A DNA stretch of 42,500 nt from the NCBI RefSeq assembly GCF_001007995.1, contig NZ_CP011389.1, positions 1,890,001 through 1,932,500 of the forward strand. The letters are read 5' to 3'. This stretch comes from Deinococcus soli (ex Cha et al. 2016) (GTDB lineage: Bacteria > Deinococcota > Deinococci > Deinococcales > Deinococcaceae). Every line of letters starts with the position of its first letter. Within the stretch, counting starts at the first letter, position 1. A program made the position numbers and the translations under genes. The notes under the pieces are model-generated. The model saw only the letters and a list, made by a program, of their open reading frames with translations, was not told where the DNA came from and did no database searches. Shown piece by piece: positions 7,887 to 16,761 of this stretch.

Positions 7887-8708
7887 ATGACCCAGCCCGC
7901 CCCCACGACCCGGCCTGCCCCCAGCACCGCCCTGATCACCGGCGCCAGCAGCGGCATCGGCGAACAGATCGCCATGGCACTCGCCGCGCGCGGCAGCCAC
8001 CTCATTCTCGTCGCCCGCAGCGAGGGACCCCTGAACGCCCTGGCCGACACCCTCCGCACCCGGCACGGCGTGCAGGTCCACGTCCTCCCGCAGGACCTCA
8101 CCCGGCCCCACGCCGCCCGCGACCTGCTCGACCGCACCCAGGCCCTGAACCTGAACGTGGACATCCTCGTGAACAACGCGGGCTTCGCCGACTACGGCGA
8201 ATTCACCGAACTCGACGTCCAGAAGCAGCTCGACATGATCCAGGTGAACATCACCGCCCTGACCGAACTCACGCACGCGTACCTGCCCGGCATGCGCGCG
8301 CGGGGCCGGGGGCGCGTGCTGAACATCGCCAGCACCGCCGCGTTCCTCCCGGGGCCCCTGATGGCCGTGTACTACGCCACCAAGGCCTACGTCCTGAGCT
8401 TCAGCGAGGCCCTGCACGAGGAACTGCGCGGCACCGGCGTCAGCGTCACCGCCGCCTGCCCCGGCCCGGTCGAGACCGGCTTCCAGGCCGCCGCGAACAT
8501 GGGCGGCAGCCGCCTGCTGCGCGACCGCCTGACCCGCGCCGCGATCCTCCCCGCCCGCGAGGTCGCCGCGCAGGCCGTCACCGCCATGCTGCGCGGTGAG
8601 GGCGTGCACGTGATCGGCACCGTCAACCGCCTCCAGACCCTGCTGCCCCGCCTGCTGCCCCGGCGCGCGGTGCCGCCCCTGATCCGCCGGGTGCAGGGCC
8701 AGCACTGA
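7887..8708 (+). CDS. Short-chain dehydrogenase/reductase
   Basis: 273 residues from the ATG at 7887, chosen because AGAGGAG lies five bases before it; an in-frame TTG at 7857 lacks such a site. TGASSGIG at residues 18-25 is the cofactor loop, NNAG the structural motif, and YYATK holds the catalytic Tyr and Lys, with the upstream Ser in NIASTAAF. The HEEL segment after YATK and the C-terminal basic stretch resemble the DltE/YqjQ group of SDRs. Likely an NADP-dependent oxidoreductase of unknown substrate in the cytoplasm. Its promoter overlaps a TetR operator, so expression is probably induced by a ligand of the divergent regulator. Confidence 0.9.
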   Translation: MTQPAPTTRPAPSTALITGASSGIGEQIAMALAARGSHLILVARSEGPLNALADTLRTRHGVQVHVLPQDLTRPHAARDLLDRTQALNLNVDILVNNAGFADYGEFTELDVQKQLDMIQVNITALTELTHAYLPGMRARGRGRVLNIASTAAFLPGPLMAVYYATKAYVLSFSEALHEELRGTGVSVTAACPGPVETGFQAAANMGGSRLLRDRLTRAAILPAREVAAQAVTAMLRGEGVHVIGTVNRLQTLLPRLLPRRAVPPLIRRVQGQH

Positions 8709-8748
8709 CCCACGCCAGATGGCGCAGGCACACCGGGCCGGATTGCCG

Positions 8749-8754
8749 TACGCT
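8749..8754 (+). promoter_or_regulatory. Leaderless -10 box of the M20 peptidase gene
   Basis: TACGCT lies seven bases before the ATG at 8762; no Shine-Dalgarno sequence is present. Confidence 0.5.
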
Positions 8755-8761
8755 GCCAGGG

Positions 8762-10099
8762 ATGACCCACCCCGATCTCACGGCCCACATCGAGCGCGGC
8801 CTGCGTGACCTCGCCGACCTCGTCGCCATTCCCAGCGTCTCCGCCCAGGGCCGCCACCTGCCCGACGCCGCCCGGGCCGTGCAGACCCTCCTGGAAGCCG
8901 AGGGCTTCACCGTCCGGCAGTACCCCGGTCAGGTCGCCCCGATCCTCCTGGCGGAAGCGGGCGAGGGGCCCTTCACGCTGCTGATCTACAACCACTACGA
9001 CGTGCAGCCCGAGGACCCCGCCGAGCTGTGGGACACCCCGCCCTTCACCCTGACCGAACGGGACGGCCGCCTGTACGGGCGCGGCGCCAGCGACGACAAG
9101 GGCGAACTCGTCTCCCGCCTCGCCGGCCTGCGCGCCCTGAAAGAGCAGCGCGGCGGTCAGCTGCCCCTGAAGGTCAAGTGGCTCATCGAAGGGGAAGAGG
9201 AGGTCGGCAGCCCCAGCCTCGAAGCGTTCATCGCCGGGCATGCCGCCGAACTGAAGGCCGACGGCGTCTGGTGGGAATTCGGCAGCATCACCCCCGAGGG
9301 CCGCCCCGTGCTGTACGCGGGCCTGAAGGGCATCATCTGCGTGGAACTCCGCTGCCGGGTCGCCGCGAGCGACCTGCACAGCAGCAACGGTGCGGTCGTG
9401 GACAACCCCCTGTGGCGCCTCGCCGCCGCCGTCGCCTCCTTACGCGGCCCCGACGGCACCGTCCTGATTCCCGGCTTCCATGACGACGTCCGCCCGCCCA
9501 GCCAGGCCGACCTGGACGCCATCGCCGCCCTGCCCGGCACCGGCGAGGCGCTGCGGGGCACCTACGACGTGACCCGCACCCTGGGGGACGGCAGCGAGTA
9601 CCACACCCGCCTGAACCTCAAACCTGTCGTGAACGTCAACGGCTTCCACGGCGGGTACGAGGGCCAGGGCAGCAAAACCGTCCTACCGGCCGAAGGCATG
9701 GTGAAACTCGACTTCCGCCTCGTCCCCGACCAGCACCCCGACCGCATCGTGGAACTCCTGCGCGCCCACCTTGACACGCAGGGCTTCAATGACATCGAGA
9801 TCGTTGAGCTCGAAAGCCACCAGCACCCCGCCCGCAGCGACCTCAACCACCCCTTCGTGAAAACGGCCGTGCAGGTCGCCCGTGACGTCCATGGCCAGGA
9901 GCCCATCCTCAACCCCAGCAGTGGCGGCAGCGGCCCCATGCACCCCTTCATGCAGCACGTCGGCGCGCCCGTCATCGCCCTGGGCATCGGCAACATCGGC
10001 GGACGCGTCCACGCCCCCAACGAGAACATCCTCCGCCGCGACTTCGACAACGGCATCCGCTACGCCGCCGCGCTCATGGCCGCCCTGGCCGACGGGTAA
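8762..10099 (+). CDS. M20 family dipeptidase/metallopeptidase
   Basis: 445 residues. NHYDVQP (H78, D80), GRGASDDKG (bridging D111), GEEEVGS (E145-E147 region) and the C-terminal RVHAPNE give the zinc ligands and general base of the M20 family. The DLHSS segment near residue 205 and the long dimerisation domain fit the carnosinase/dipeptidase branch rather than ArgE or DapE. It is a cytoplasmic zinc enzyme expected to cleave dipeptides or N-acyl amino acids. It is transcribed alone from a leaderless promoter and ends at a strong bidirectional hairpin. Confidence 0.92.
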   Translation: MTHPDLTAHIERGLRDLADLVAIPSVSAQGRHLPDAARAVQTLLEAEGFTVRQYPGQVAPILLAEAGEGPFTLLIYNHYDVQPEDPAELWDTPPFTLTERDGRLYGRGASDDKGELVSRLAGLRALKEQRGGQLPLKVKWLIEGEEEVGSPSLEAFIAGHAAELKADGVWWEFGSITPEGRPVLYAGLKGIICVELRCRVAASDLHSSNGAVVDNPLWRLAAAVASLRGPDGTVLIPGFHDDVRPPSQADLDAIAALPGTGEALRGTYDVTRTLGDGSEYHTRLNLKPVVNVNGFHGGYEGQGSKTVLPAEGMVKLDFRLVPDQHPDRIVELLRAHLDTQGFNDIEIVELESHQHPARSDLNHPFVKTAVQVARDVHGQEPILNPSSGGSGPMHPFMQHVGAPVIALGIGNIGGRVHAPNENILRRDFDNGIRYAAALMAALADG

Positions 10100-10107
10100 A
10101 TGGAGAA

Positions 10108-10140
10108 GTGACGCGCTGAACGGGAGGCTCAGCGCGTCAC
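10108..10140. terminator. Bidirectional terminator hairpin
   Basis: GTGACGCGCTGA and TCAGCGCGTCAC form a perfect 12-bp stem with a 9-nt loop between the convergent M20 peptidase and SDR genes. There is no long T run, which is common in this GC-rich DNA. Confidence 0.75.
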
Positions 10141-10151
10141 TGCCGTCCAGT

Positions 10152-10829
10152 TCAGGTGTCGGGGTAGACCTTGATCTCGGTGATGTGCGCCCGGTCGGGG
10201 CGGGTCAGGGCGTGGGCGACGCTCTTGGCGAGGCCGCGCGGGTCGATCATGCTGTCCCAGCTCATGCCGGCGTCGCGGTTGGCTGGCGTGTCGATGGCGC
10301 CCATGGGGTACAGGACCATGCCGCGCACGCCCTTGCCCTTGAGTTCGTCGTGGAGGCTCAGGACGTAGGAGGCGACGGCGGCCTTGCTGGCGGTGTACAG
10401 CGCGGCCTTGGGGCCGCTGAGGCGCGCGGCCTGCCCGGCGCTGACGCCCATGATCAGGCCGTCTTTCTGCCTGAGCATGTTGGGCAGGACGCCCTGGACG
10501 GCGTGGAAGAGGGTGCGCATGTTCGCGTCGAACATGGCGTTGTAGTCGTCCTCGGTGGCTTTCTGGGCGTCCTGCATGGCCCAGGTGCCGACGGTGTGGA
10601 TCAGGGTGTCCACCTTGACCTTGCGCAGCGCCTCGATGCTGGAGGGGTCGCGCAGGTCCAGGTCGAGGACCTCCGTGGCGGGGAAGCGGTCGGCGGCCCG
10701 CGCGAGGCTCTCGCCGCGCCCGACGAGGACCATCTGCGCGCCCGCGTCGTCGAGTTCCTGTGCTATCGCGGTGGCCAGCGCGCCGCCCGCACCCGTGAGC
10801 ATGATCGTGGAGGAGCCGAGGTTCGCCAT
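10152..10829 (-). CDS. Short-chain dehydrogenase/reductase
   Basis: 225 residues. TGAGGALATAIA near residue 12 is the nucleotide loop, DLDLRD the position that sets cofactor choice, HTVG replaces the usual NNAG, and YTASK (with Ser in GVSAGQA) is the catalytic motif. The missing NNAG motif places it among atypical SDRs. Substrate unknown, cytoplasmic. It lies downstream of the M24 peptidase gene on the same strand with an 83-bp gap, but its own TACCCT box six bases before the ATG argues for a separate leaderless transcript. Confidence 0.87.
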   Translation of the reverse strand: MANLGSSTIMLTGAGGALATAIAQELDDAGAQMVLVGRGESLARAADRFPATEVLDLDLRDPSSIEALRKVKVDTLIHTVGTWAMQDAQKATEDDYNAMFDANMRTLFHAVQGVLPNMLRQKDGLIMGVSAGQAARLSGPKAALYTASKAAVASYVLSLHDELKGKGVRGMVLYPMGAIDTPANRDAGMSWDSMIDPRGLAKSVAHALTRPDRAHITEIKVYPDT

Positions 10830-10835
10830 GCCCCC

Positions 10836-10841
10836 AGGGTA
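10836..10841 (-). promoter_or_regulatory. Leaderless -10 box of the second SDR gene
   Basis: On the minus strand TACCCT lies six bases before the ATG at 10829. Confidence 0.5.
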
Positions 10842-10912
10842 GCGGTTCGGGCGTGGGGGGCACGCGCAAGCCTGAGGGAAGCTTTAAGGCGGCCTCATGC
10901 GGCAGGTTCGGG

Positions 10913-12148
<1,236 letters not shown>

Positions 12149-12155
12149 GCCGCCC

Positions 12156-12161
12156 AGGGTA
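12156..12161 (-). promoter_or_regulatory. Leaderless -10 box of the M24 peptidase gene
   Basis: On the minus strand TACCCT lies seven bases before the ATG at 12148. Confidence 0.5.
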
Positions 12162-12216
12162 CCGCCCGGTGCGGGCCGGGCAGTCGGCTGGCACGGACAC
12201 CCGCGCCAGCAGTCGC

Positions 12217-12249
12217 GCGCCGCCCCTCCGGGAACAGGAGGCGCGGCGC
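12217..12249. terminator. Possible terminator hairpin
   Basis: Arms of 13 bp with one mismatch (CCTCC and GGAGG at the loop) flank GGGAACA. It lies about 125 bp beyond the stop of the minus-strand exported protein gene. No T run follows on either strand. Confidence 0.35.
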
Positions 12250-12374
12250 TGGAAGGACTGAAGAGGTCTGGACGTGAGGCTACGATGGGGGATCACCCAC
12301 CTGTGTCCTGATACGTACTCTGCGCAAGAAAGGTTTCCGGCGTGTCAGCCCGTCGCCGTCCCATCCGGGGGCGG

Positions 12375-12827
12375 TTACCGGTACCGGGCGAAGGCGTCGC
12401 GGCTGGCGTAGTTCTGCCGCCCGCTGCCGTCCGTGAACTGCGTCAGTGCCTGCACGTCCAGGCGGCCCCGGGCAAAGTTCATGACCAGCGTGGTCGTCGC
12501 GAAGCCCTTGGCGTACACGGCGGTCGCCGTGAAGTGGTTACTGTCACTGACGGTCGTGCCGTACGTGACCATCTGGGCGCTGCCCCAGTCGCAGTCGTTC
12601 GGGTGGCAGCGTCCGAAGACCTGCACGGTCATCTGCCCGCCCGCCGCACGGGTCACGTTCACACGGGTGATGCCACTGGTGGTCACGTTGCTGTTCACCC
12701 AGGTGCCCGTCATGTCCGCCGGGGCGGCCAACGCGCGCTGCGGGGCGATCAGCGCCCCCAGGCTCAGGGTCGCCAGGGCCAGCGCGGTCAGGGAACGGGG
12801 GGCGGCGGTCAGGGTGCGGGTGGTCAT
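12375..12827 (-). CDS. Small exported protein with a GxCHPxDCDWG motif
   Basis: 150 residues from the ATG at 12827, chosen because AGGAG lies eight bases before it and because residues 1-35 form a signal peptide (basic start, hydrophobic LTALALATLSLGALIA, cleavage after ALAAP). The mature part starts MTGTWVNSNVTTSGITRVNV and holds GRCHPNDCDWG, two cysteines six apart that may form a disulfide. I recall this WVN...ITR...CHPxDCDWG domain from exported proteins of varied bacteria and fungi, with no known function. An upstream in-frame GTG lies directly against an AGGAGG sequence, too close to serve as a start. Periplasmic or cell-surface location is inferred. Confidence 0.8.
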   Translation of the reverse strand: MTTRTLTAAPRSLTALALATLSLGALIAPQRALAAPADMTGTWVNSNVTTSGITRVNVTRAAGGQMTVQVFGRCHPNDCDWGSAQMVTYGTTVSDSNHFTATAVYAKGFATTTLVMNFARGRLDVQALTQFTDGSGRQNYASRDAFARYR

Positions 12828-13049
12828 GATCGGATCTCCTGTGGGTCGTGAGCGGGGCGGGTGACCGGGGGCGGGCAATCGTCGGTGGACAGTCGCGGGT
12901 GGAGGGCCAGTCGGTCTCACCTCCTGCCGGTGGGGTTTCTGGCGTCTGGGACGCCTTCCCGTCTGGTGCCCCCACCGTACGTGCCCCCCCGTGAGCGGGC
13001 CATGATCGCCGCGCGTCAGCCGGGCATCAGGCATGATCGGCACGCGAAA

Positions 13050-13080
13050 CGCCCGCCTGGATGCTGCGTCCAGGCGGGCG
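13050..13080 (-). terminator. Terminator of the HD-domain gene
   Basis: CGCCCGCCTGGA and TCCAGGCGGGCG form a perfect 12-bp stem with a 7-nt loop just past the HD gene stop; on the minus strand TTTC follows. Confidence 0.75.
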
Positions 13081-13095
13081 GGGCAGGGCAGAGGC

Positions 13096-13647
13096 TCAGC
13101 CGGGCTGAGGTTCCGGCTGCATGTCCTGCATGGCGCGCAGCACCCGCGTCATGTGCTCGTCCAGGTCCACGCCCAGTTCCCGCGCGCCCTGCTCGACCTC
13201 GTCACGGTTCACGCCCGCCGCAAACGCGCGGTTCCTGAAGCGCTTCTTCAGGCTGCTCAGTTCCACCTGCCGCACGTCCCTGTCCGGGCGGACGAGCGCG
13301 GCGGCCTGCACCAGCCCGGTCAGTTCATCCACCGCGAACAGCGTCCGCGACAGCCGCGACTCACGCGGCGTTCCGGTGTACGCCGCGTGGCCCATGATCG
13401 CGTCCAGCACGGCAGGCGGCGTGTCCGTGTGCTCCCGAAGGAACGCCACGCCCCACGTCGGGTGCTCGTCCGGGTGCAGCTCGTAGTCGAAGTCATGCAG
13501 CAGCCCCGCCACGGCGTACAGCTCCTCGTCCTCGCCCCAGTGACGGGCGTAGGCGCGCATCGCGGCCTCCACGTTCAGCATGTGCCGCTGCAACGACACG
13601 CTGGGGGTGTGCCCCACCATCAGTTCGTACGCCTGATCCCGGTTCAT
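13096..13647 (-). CDS. HD-domain (HDIG-type) hydrolase
   Basis: 183 residues. H21 (SLQRHMLNVE), the pair HD in AGLLHDFDYE and a later D in the VDELTGLVQA segment give the H...HD...D metal-binding pattern of HD phosphohydrolases; GWGVAFLREH and IMGHAAYTG lie between them. Proteins of this size and pattern are usually annotated as HDIG-type metal-dependent phosphohydrolases of unknown substrate. Cytoplasmic. The transcript appears leaderless (TAGACT five bases before the ATG) and ends at the hairpin at 13050-13080. Confidence 0.87.
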   Translation of the reverse strand: MNRDQAYELMVGHTPSVSLQRHMLNVEAAMRAYARHWGEDEELYAVAGLLHDFDYELHPDEHPTWGVAFLREHTDTPPAVLDAIMGHAAYTGTPRESRLSRTLFAVDELTGLVQAAALVRPDRDVRQVELSSLKKRFRNRAFAAGVNRDEVEQGARELGVDLDEHMTRVLRAMQDMQPEPQPG

Positions 13648-13652
13648 GCCGC

Positions 13653-13658
13653 AGTCTA
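13653..13658 (-). promoter_or_regulatory. Leaderless -10 box of the HD-domain gene
   Basis: On the minus strand TAGACT lies five bases before the ATG at 13647, one base closer than in neighbouring genes. Confidence 0.4.
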
Positions 13659-13750
13659 GAGGGTCGGAGGGTCGCAGAGTCTGGAGGTCCAGGCGTCACC
13701 AGCAGGACGCCCCTTCAGACGCTCAGACCCTCGCCCCTCGTACCCCCGCT

Positions 13751-14308
13751 TCAGCCGCCCAGGTAGCGGGTCCACTGGGGTTGCCAGTGGGCGAACTGCC
13801 CGTGGGCGTACACGCCGAAGGTGGGCGCGCGGGGGCGGGTGCGCAGGGGCATGGCGGCCTCCTCGGGGGTGCGGTTGCCCTTACGCTGGTTGCAGGCGCG
13901 GCACGCGGTGACGACGTTCTCCCAGGTGTGCCGCCCGCCGCGCGAGCGGGGCAGCACGTGGTCCATGGTGAGTTCCTCCGGCGAGCCGCAGTACTGGCAG
14001 GTGAAGGTGTCGCGGCGCAGCACGTTGCGGCGGTTGAACGGCACCGGGTGCACGCGCGGGCGGCGCACGTAGCGGCGCAGGCGGATCACGCTGGGGACCG
14101 GCATGACCGTGCTGGGCGAGCGGACCACGTCGTCGCTGTCTTCCAGGATTTCCGCCACGCCGTACTGCACGAGCGTGATGGCCCGCTTGGCGCTGGTGAC
14201 GTGCAGCGGCTCGTAGGACGCGTTCAGCACCAGCACCCGCGGCGCGTTCAGGTCAGCGGCGACCCGAGGTCTTCGGTTGGTGTCCGGCACGTCCTTTCTG
14301 GAAGTCAT
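13751..14308 (-). CDS. HNH endonuclease family protein
   Basis: 185 residues. The C-terminal half holds CQYCG, MDHVLPRSRGG, TWENVV and CRACNQRKGN, which is the zinc-ribbon HNH fold: two CxxC pairs, the DH general base and the final N and H/K positions. The N-terminal part (VLVLNASYEPLHVTSAKRAI, then LVQYGVAEIL) is typical of the stand-alone HNH proteins widespread in Deinococcus-Thermus, cyanobacteria and actinobacteria, whose role is unknown. No methyltransferase or restriction partner is nearby, so this is not an obvious restriction system. A leaderless TAGAAT box lies six bases before the ATG. Confidence 0.9.
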   Translation of the reverse strand: MTSRKDVPDTNRRPRVAADLNAPRVLVLNASYEPLHVTSAKRAITLVQYGVAEILEDSDDVVRSPSTVMPVPSVIRLRRYVRRPRVHPVPFNRRNVLRRDTFTCQYCGSPEELTMDHVLPRSRGGRHTWENVVTACRACNQRKGNRTPEEAAMPLRTRPRAPTFGVYAHGQFAHWQPQWTRYLGG

Positions 14309-14314
14309 GTCCGG

Positions 14315-14320
14315 ATTCTA
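14315..14320 (-). promoter_or_regulatory. Leaderless -10 box of the HNH gene
   Basis: On the minus strand TAGAAT lies six bases before the ATG at 14308. Confidence 0.5.
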
Positions 14321-14396
14321 AGCCGCGCCTGCCAGGGGATTGTTGCGCTGACACGCTTAGTTCACCCTGGGAATCGGGTGCGGCGAATGGCGTACC

Positions 14397-14513
14397 TCAT
14401 ACGGACTGCCGTCTGTTTCGTTCACAGCCTGGAATTTCACCGGGTTGCCAACGCCACGCCCGGAACCCGTTTCGCTCCCACTCTGCGGGGCAGTTCTACG
14501 AGCAGCGTCCGTA

Positions 14514-14516
<3 letters not shown>
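14397..14516 (+). repeat. Dispersed small non-coding repeat, copy 1
   Basis: About 120 bp with inverted ends TCATACGGA and TCCGTATCA. Its interior matches the reverse complement of 16089-16226: shared blocks include CCGTCTGTT, CACCGGGTTGC, and CCACGCCCGGAACCCGTTT. The element covers the stop codon of marC (TGA within TGATACGGA on the minus strand). It has no coding capacity and looks like a miniature mobile repeat of the kind described as small non-coding repeats in Deinococcus. This copy lacks the internal GGTTGAAAG/CTTTCAACC hairpin of copy 2. Confidence 0.75.
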
Positions 14517-15197
<681 letters not shown>

Positions 15198-15203
15198 CGT
15201 CCG

Positions 15204-15209
15204 AGCGTA
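15204..15209 (-). promoter_or_regulatory. Leaderless -10 box of marC
   Basis: On the minus strand TACGCT lies six bases before the GTG at 15197. Confidence 0.5.
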
Positions 15210-15274
15210 CCATCCGCCCCCTGCGGCGCACGTCCCCCGGGTGGACGGTCACCGCCCGCTGGGAGGGCCGCCCC

Positions 15275-15985
15275 TCAGGGCTGGCGGGGACGGACGTTCA
15301 GCTCCAGTGTGCCACTGGCCGGGATGCGCTTCCCGCCTTGCGTGATCACGGCGTTCACGCCCGCCGTGTACGAGTTCACGGGCGTGGTCGGCAGGACCCG
15401 CACCGTGACCGTGAAGTCCTCGCCCGCATGCACCTGCGCGCGTGAGGTCGTCACGACCACGCCGGGCGTGCTGGCCGCGCCGCTCACCGTGAACAGCCCC
15501 GGGTGCGTCTGACGGGTGTACCCGCCCACGCGGGCCGTCAGGGTCCGCTCGGTGCCCGCCGCGAGCGCCAGCGCGCTGATGCTCTCGCCCCGCTGCCCGC
15601 TGACCACCTCGGAGATCACCACGTACCCACCCGCACACCCGGTGCGGCGCAGCCCGCCGATGTCCTGTGCGCCCACGAACAGCGCGGGCATCAGGGACGC
15701 CACGACCAGCCCCAGGCCCAGCGCCGCCCGGGCGGGCTGCCGCCAGTGCCGCGCCGTGAACGCCAGCCCACCCGGGCCCAGCAGCAGCGGCACCAGCAGC
15801 GCCAGGATGGTGTGCCCCTCGCAGGGGTTCGTGAGCAGGGCGCCGCCCACGCCCCGCACCGCGAAGGTCAGCGCCGCGCCCAGCCCCCAGCCCAGCAGGA
15901 AGGTCGGCAGGAACGAGCGGGCGGTGTACACCGGGAATTCCGGAGCGTCAGGCTGCGCGGGGGGCTGGATGGGCGGCACGGTCAC
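15275..15985 (-). CDS. Membrane protein with extracytoplasmic C-terminal domain, function unknown
   Basis: 236 residues from the GTG at 15985, chosen because TACGCT lies six bases before it, the layout of neighbouring leaderless genes; the frame stays open 16 codons further upstream but without signals. Three hydrophobic segments are seen (about SFLPTFLLGWGLGAALTF, HTILALLVPLLLGPGGLAF and AALGLGLVVASLMPALFV). The last about 120 residues, rich in Thr, Val and Gly (TERTLTARVGGYTRQTHPGL, then AGEDFTVTVRVLPTTPVNSY), look like an immunoglobulin-like beta domain outside the membrane. I do not recognise the family. Confidence 0.7.
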   Translation of the reverse strand: MTVPPIQPPAQPDAPEFPVYTARSFLPTFLLGWGLGAALTFAVRGVGGALLTNPCEGHTILALLVPLLLGPGGLAFTARHWRQPARAALGLGLVVASLMPALFVGAQDIGGLRRTGCAGGYVVISEVVSGQRGESISALALAAGTERTLTARVGGYTRQTHPGLFTVSGAASTPGVVVTTSRAQVHAGEDFTVTVRVLPTTPVNSYTAGVNAVITQGGKRIPASGTLELNVRPRQP

Positions 15986-15991
15986 CCGCGC

Positions 15992-15997
15992 AGCGTA
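15992..15997 (-). promoter_or_regulatory. Leaderless -10 box of the membrane protein gene
   Basis: On the minus strand TACGCT lies six bases before the GTG at 15985. Confidence 0.45.
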
Positions 15998-16088
15998 CCG
16001 CCCCCGGCCCAGGCAAGGCGTCCCGCACCCCACCGCAAAGCCCCCCCTCGGCCTGCACGGAGCGGGGGAGGAGGGCAGATCCAGTTCT

Positions 16089-16226
16089 TCATACGGACTC
16101 CGGTTGAAAGGTTTGCAAAAACTTTCAACCCGAGCGGAGCGAGCAGGAGAAAAACGGGTTCCGGGCGTGGAGTTAGCAACCCGGTGTGGTTCCGGGTTGT
16201 TAACGCAACAGACGGAATCCGTATCA
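16089..16226 (-). repeat. Dispersed small non-coding repeat, copy 2
   Basis: About 138 bp with inverted ends TCATACGGA and TCCGTATCA, in opposite orientation to copy 1. It contains two potential hairpins: GGTTGAAAG/CTTTCAACC around an A-rich loop (16102-16130) and an AACCCGG/CCGGGTT pair. As in copy 1 the right end covers the stop codon of a minus-strand gene, here the Fur-family gene, so it may serve as the 3' end of that transcript. Confidence 0.75.
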
Positions 16227-16616
16227 GTTCTGCGTCTGGCAGGTGGGGCACACGCCCATAAATTCCAGGCGCACGTCGGTCACCTGGAACCCGGCGGGCA
16301 GTGCCGAGGCGGGCACGGCCGGCACGTCCCCAGCGTCCACGTCGAAGATCGCGCCGCAACTGCGGCACACGGCGTGGTGGTGGGCGTCGCCCTCGTGCTT
16401 GTAGTCGTAGCGGGTGGCCTGCCCGGCGCGTTCCAGCGTCACGACCACACCGTCGCGCACCAGGGCGTCCAGGGTGCGGTACACGGTCCCCAGGCTCACG
16501 CTGGGCAGCTGTTCGCGCACCTGCGCGTGAATCCACGCGGCGTCCGGGTGGGACCGGGCCGCGCGCAGCACGTCGATCACCGCTGCCCGCTGCTTGGTCT
16601 GGCGCACCATCGTCAT
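16224..16616 (-). CDS. Fur/PerR-family metalloregulator
   Basis: 130 residues. The winged helix covers about residues 5-65 (PSVSLGTVYRTLDALVRDGV holds the recognition helix). RYDYKHEGDAHHHAVCRSCG contains the Asp and His regulatory metal ligands, and CRSCG with CPTCQ are the two CxxC pairs of the structural zinc site. An Asp in the position used by PerR (RYDYK) suggests a peroxide sensor, but Zur or Fur cannot be excluded. Leaderless start: TAGACT six bases before the ATG; a second Met two codons later is an alternative. The TGA stop lies in a dispersed repeat end. Confidence 0.92.
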   Translation of the reverse strand: MTMVRQTKQRAAVIDVLRAARSHPDAAWIHAQVREQLPSVSLGTVYRTLDALVRDGVVVTLERAGQATRYDYKHEGDAHHHAVCRSCGAIFDVDAGDVPAVPASALPAGFQVTDVRLEFMGVCPTCQTQN

Positions 16617-16622
16617 GCCCGC

Positions 16623-16628
16623 AGTCTA
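16623..16628 (-). promoter_or_regulatory. Leaderless -10 box of the Fur-family gene
   Basis: On the minus strand TAGACT lies six bases before the ATG at 16616. Confidence 0.5.
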
Positions 16629-16721
16629 GCAAACGCCCCCTGACGCGCGGATGACGCGACGCACACAGTCTGGCGGGGCGGCGCGTCCCGGTATGCGGGT
16701 CACTTCGTTGCACCGGGTTCA

Positions 16722-16759
16722 TTGCTTTCGTTCAGTCTGGCGCGTACAACACTGAACGA
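16722..16759 (+). promoter_or_regulatory. birA promoter with putative BirA operator
   Basis: TTGCTT (16722-16727) and TACAAC (16745-16750) are 17 bp apart. A perfect 9-bp inverted repeat, TCGTTCAGT (16728-16736) and ACTGAACGA (16751-16759) with a 14-bp spacer, brackets the -10. Long-spaced inverted repeats are the form of BirA operators, and the downstream birA keeps the HTH domain needed to bind one. The arm sequence differs from the usual TTGTTAAC/GTTAACAA, so binding is inferred from layout. Confidence 0.55.
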
Positions 16760-16761
16760 CC

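Noticed and set aside
12828..12930. In-frame GTG with AGGAGG as an earlier start for the exported protein
   Set aside because: The AGGAGG directly abuts the GTG, leaving no spacing, and the extension would bury the signal peptide behind a Pro/Arg-rich stretch.
13751..14308. HNH gene as part of a restriction or defence system
   Set aside because: No methyltransferase, helicase or other defence gene is nearby, and the protein fits a widespread stand-alone housekeeping-type HNH family.
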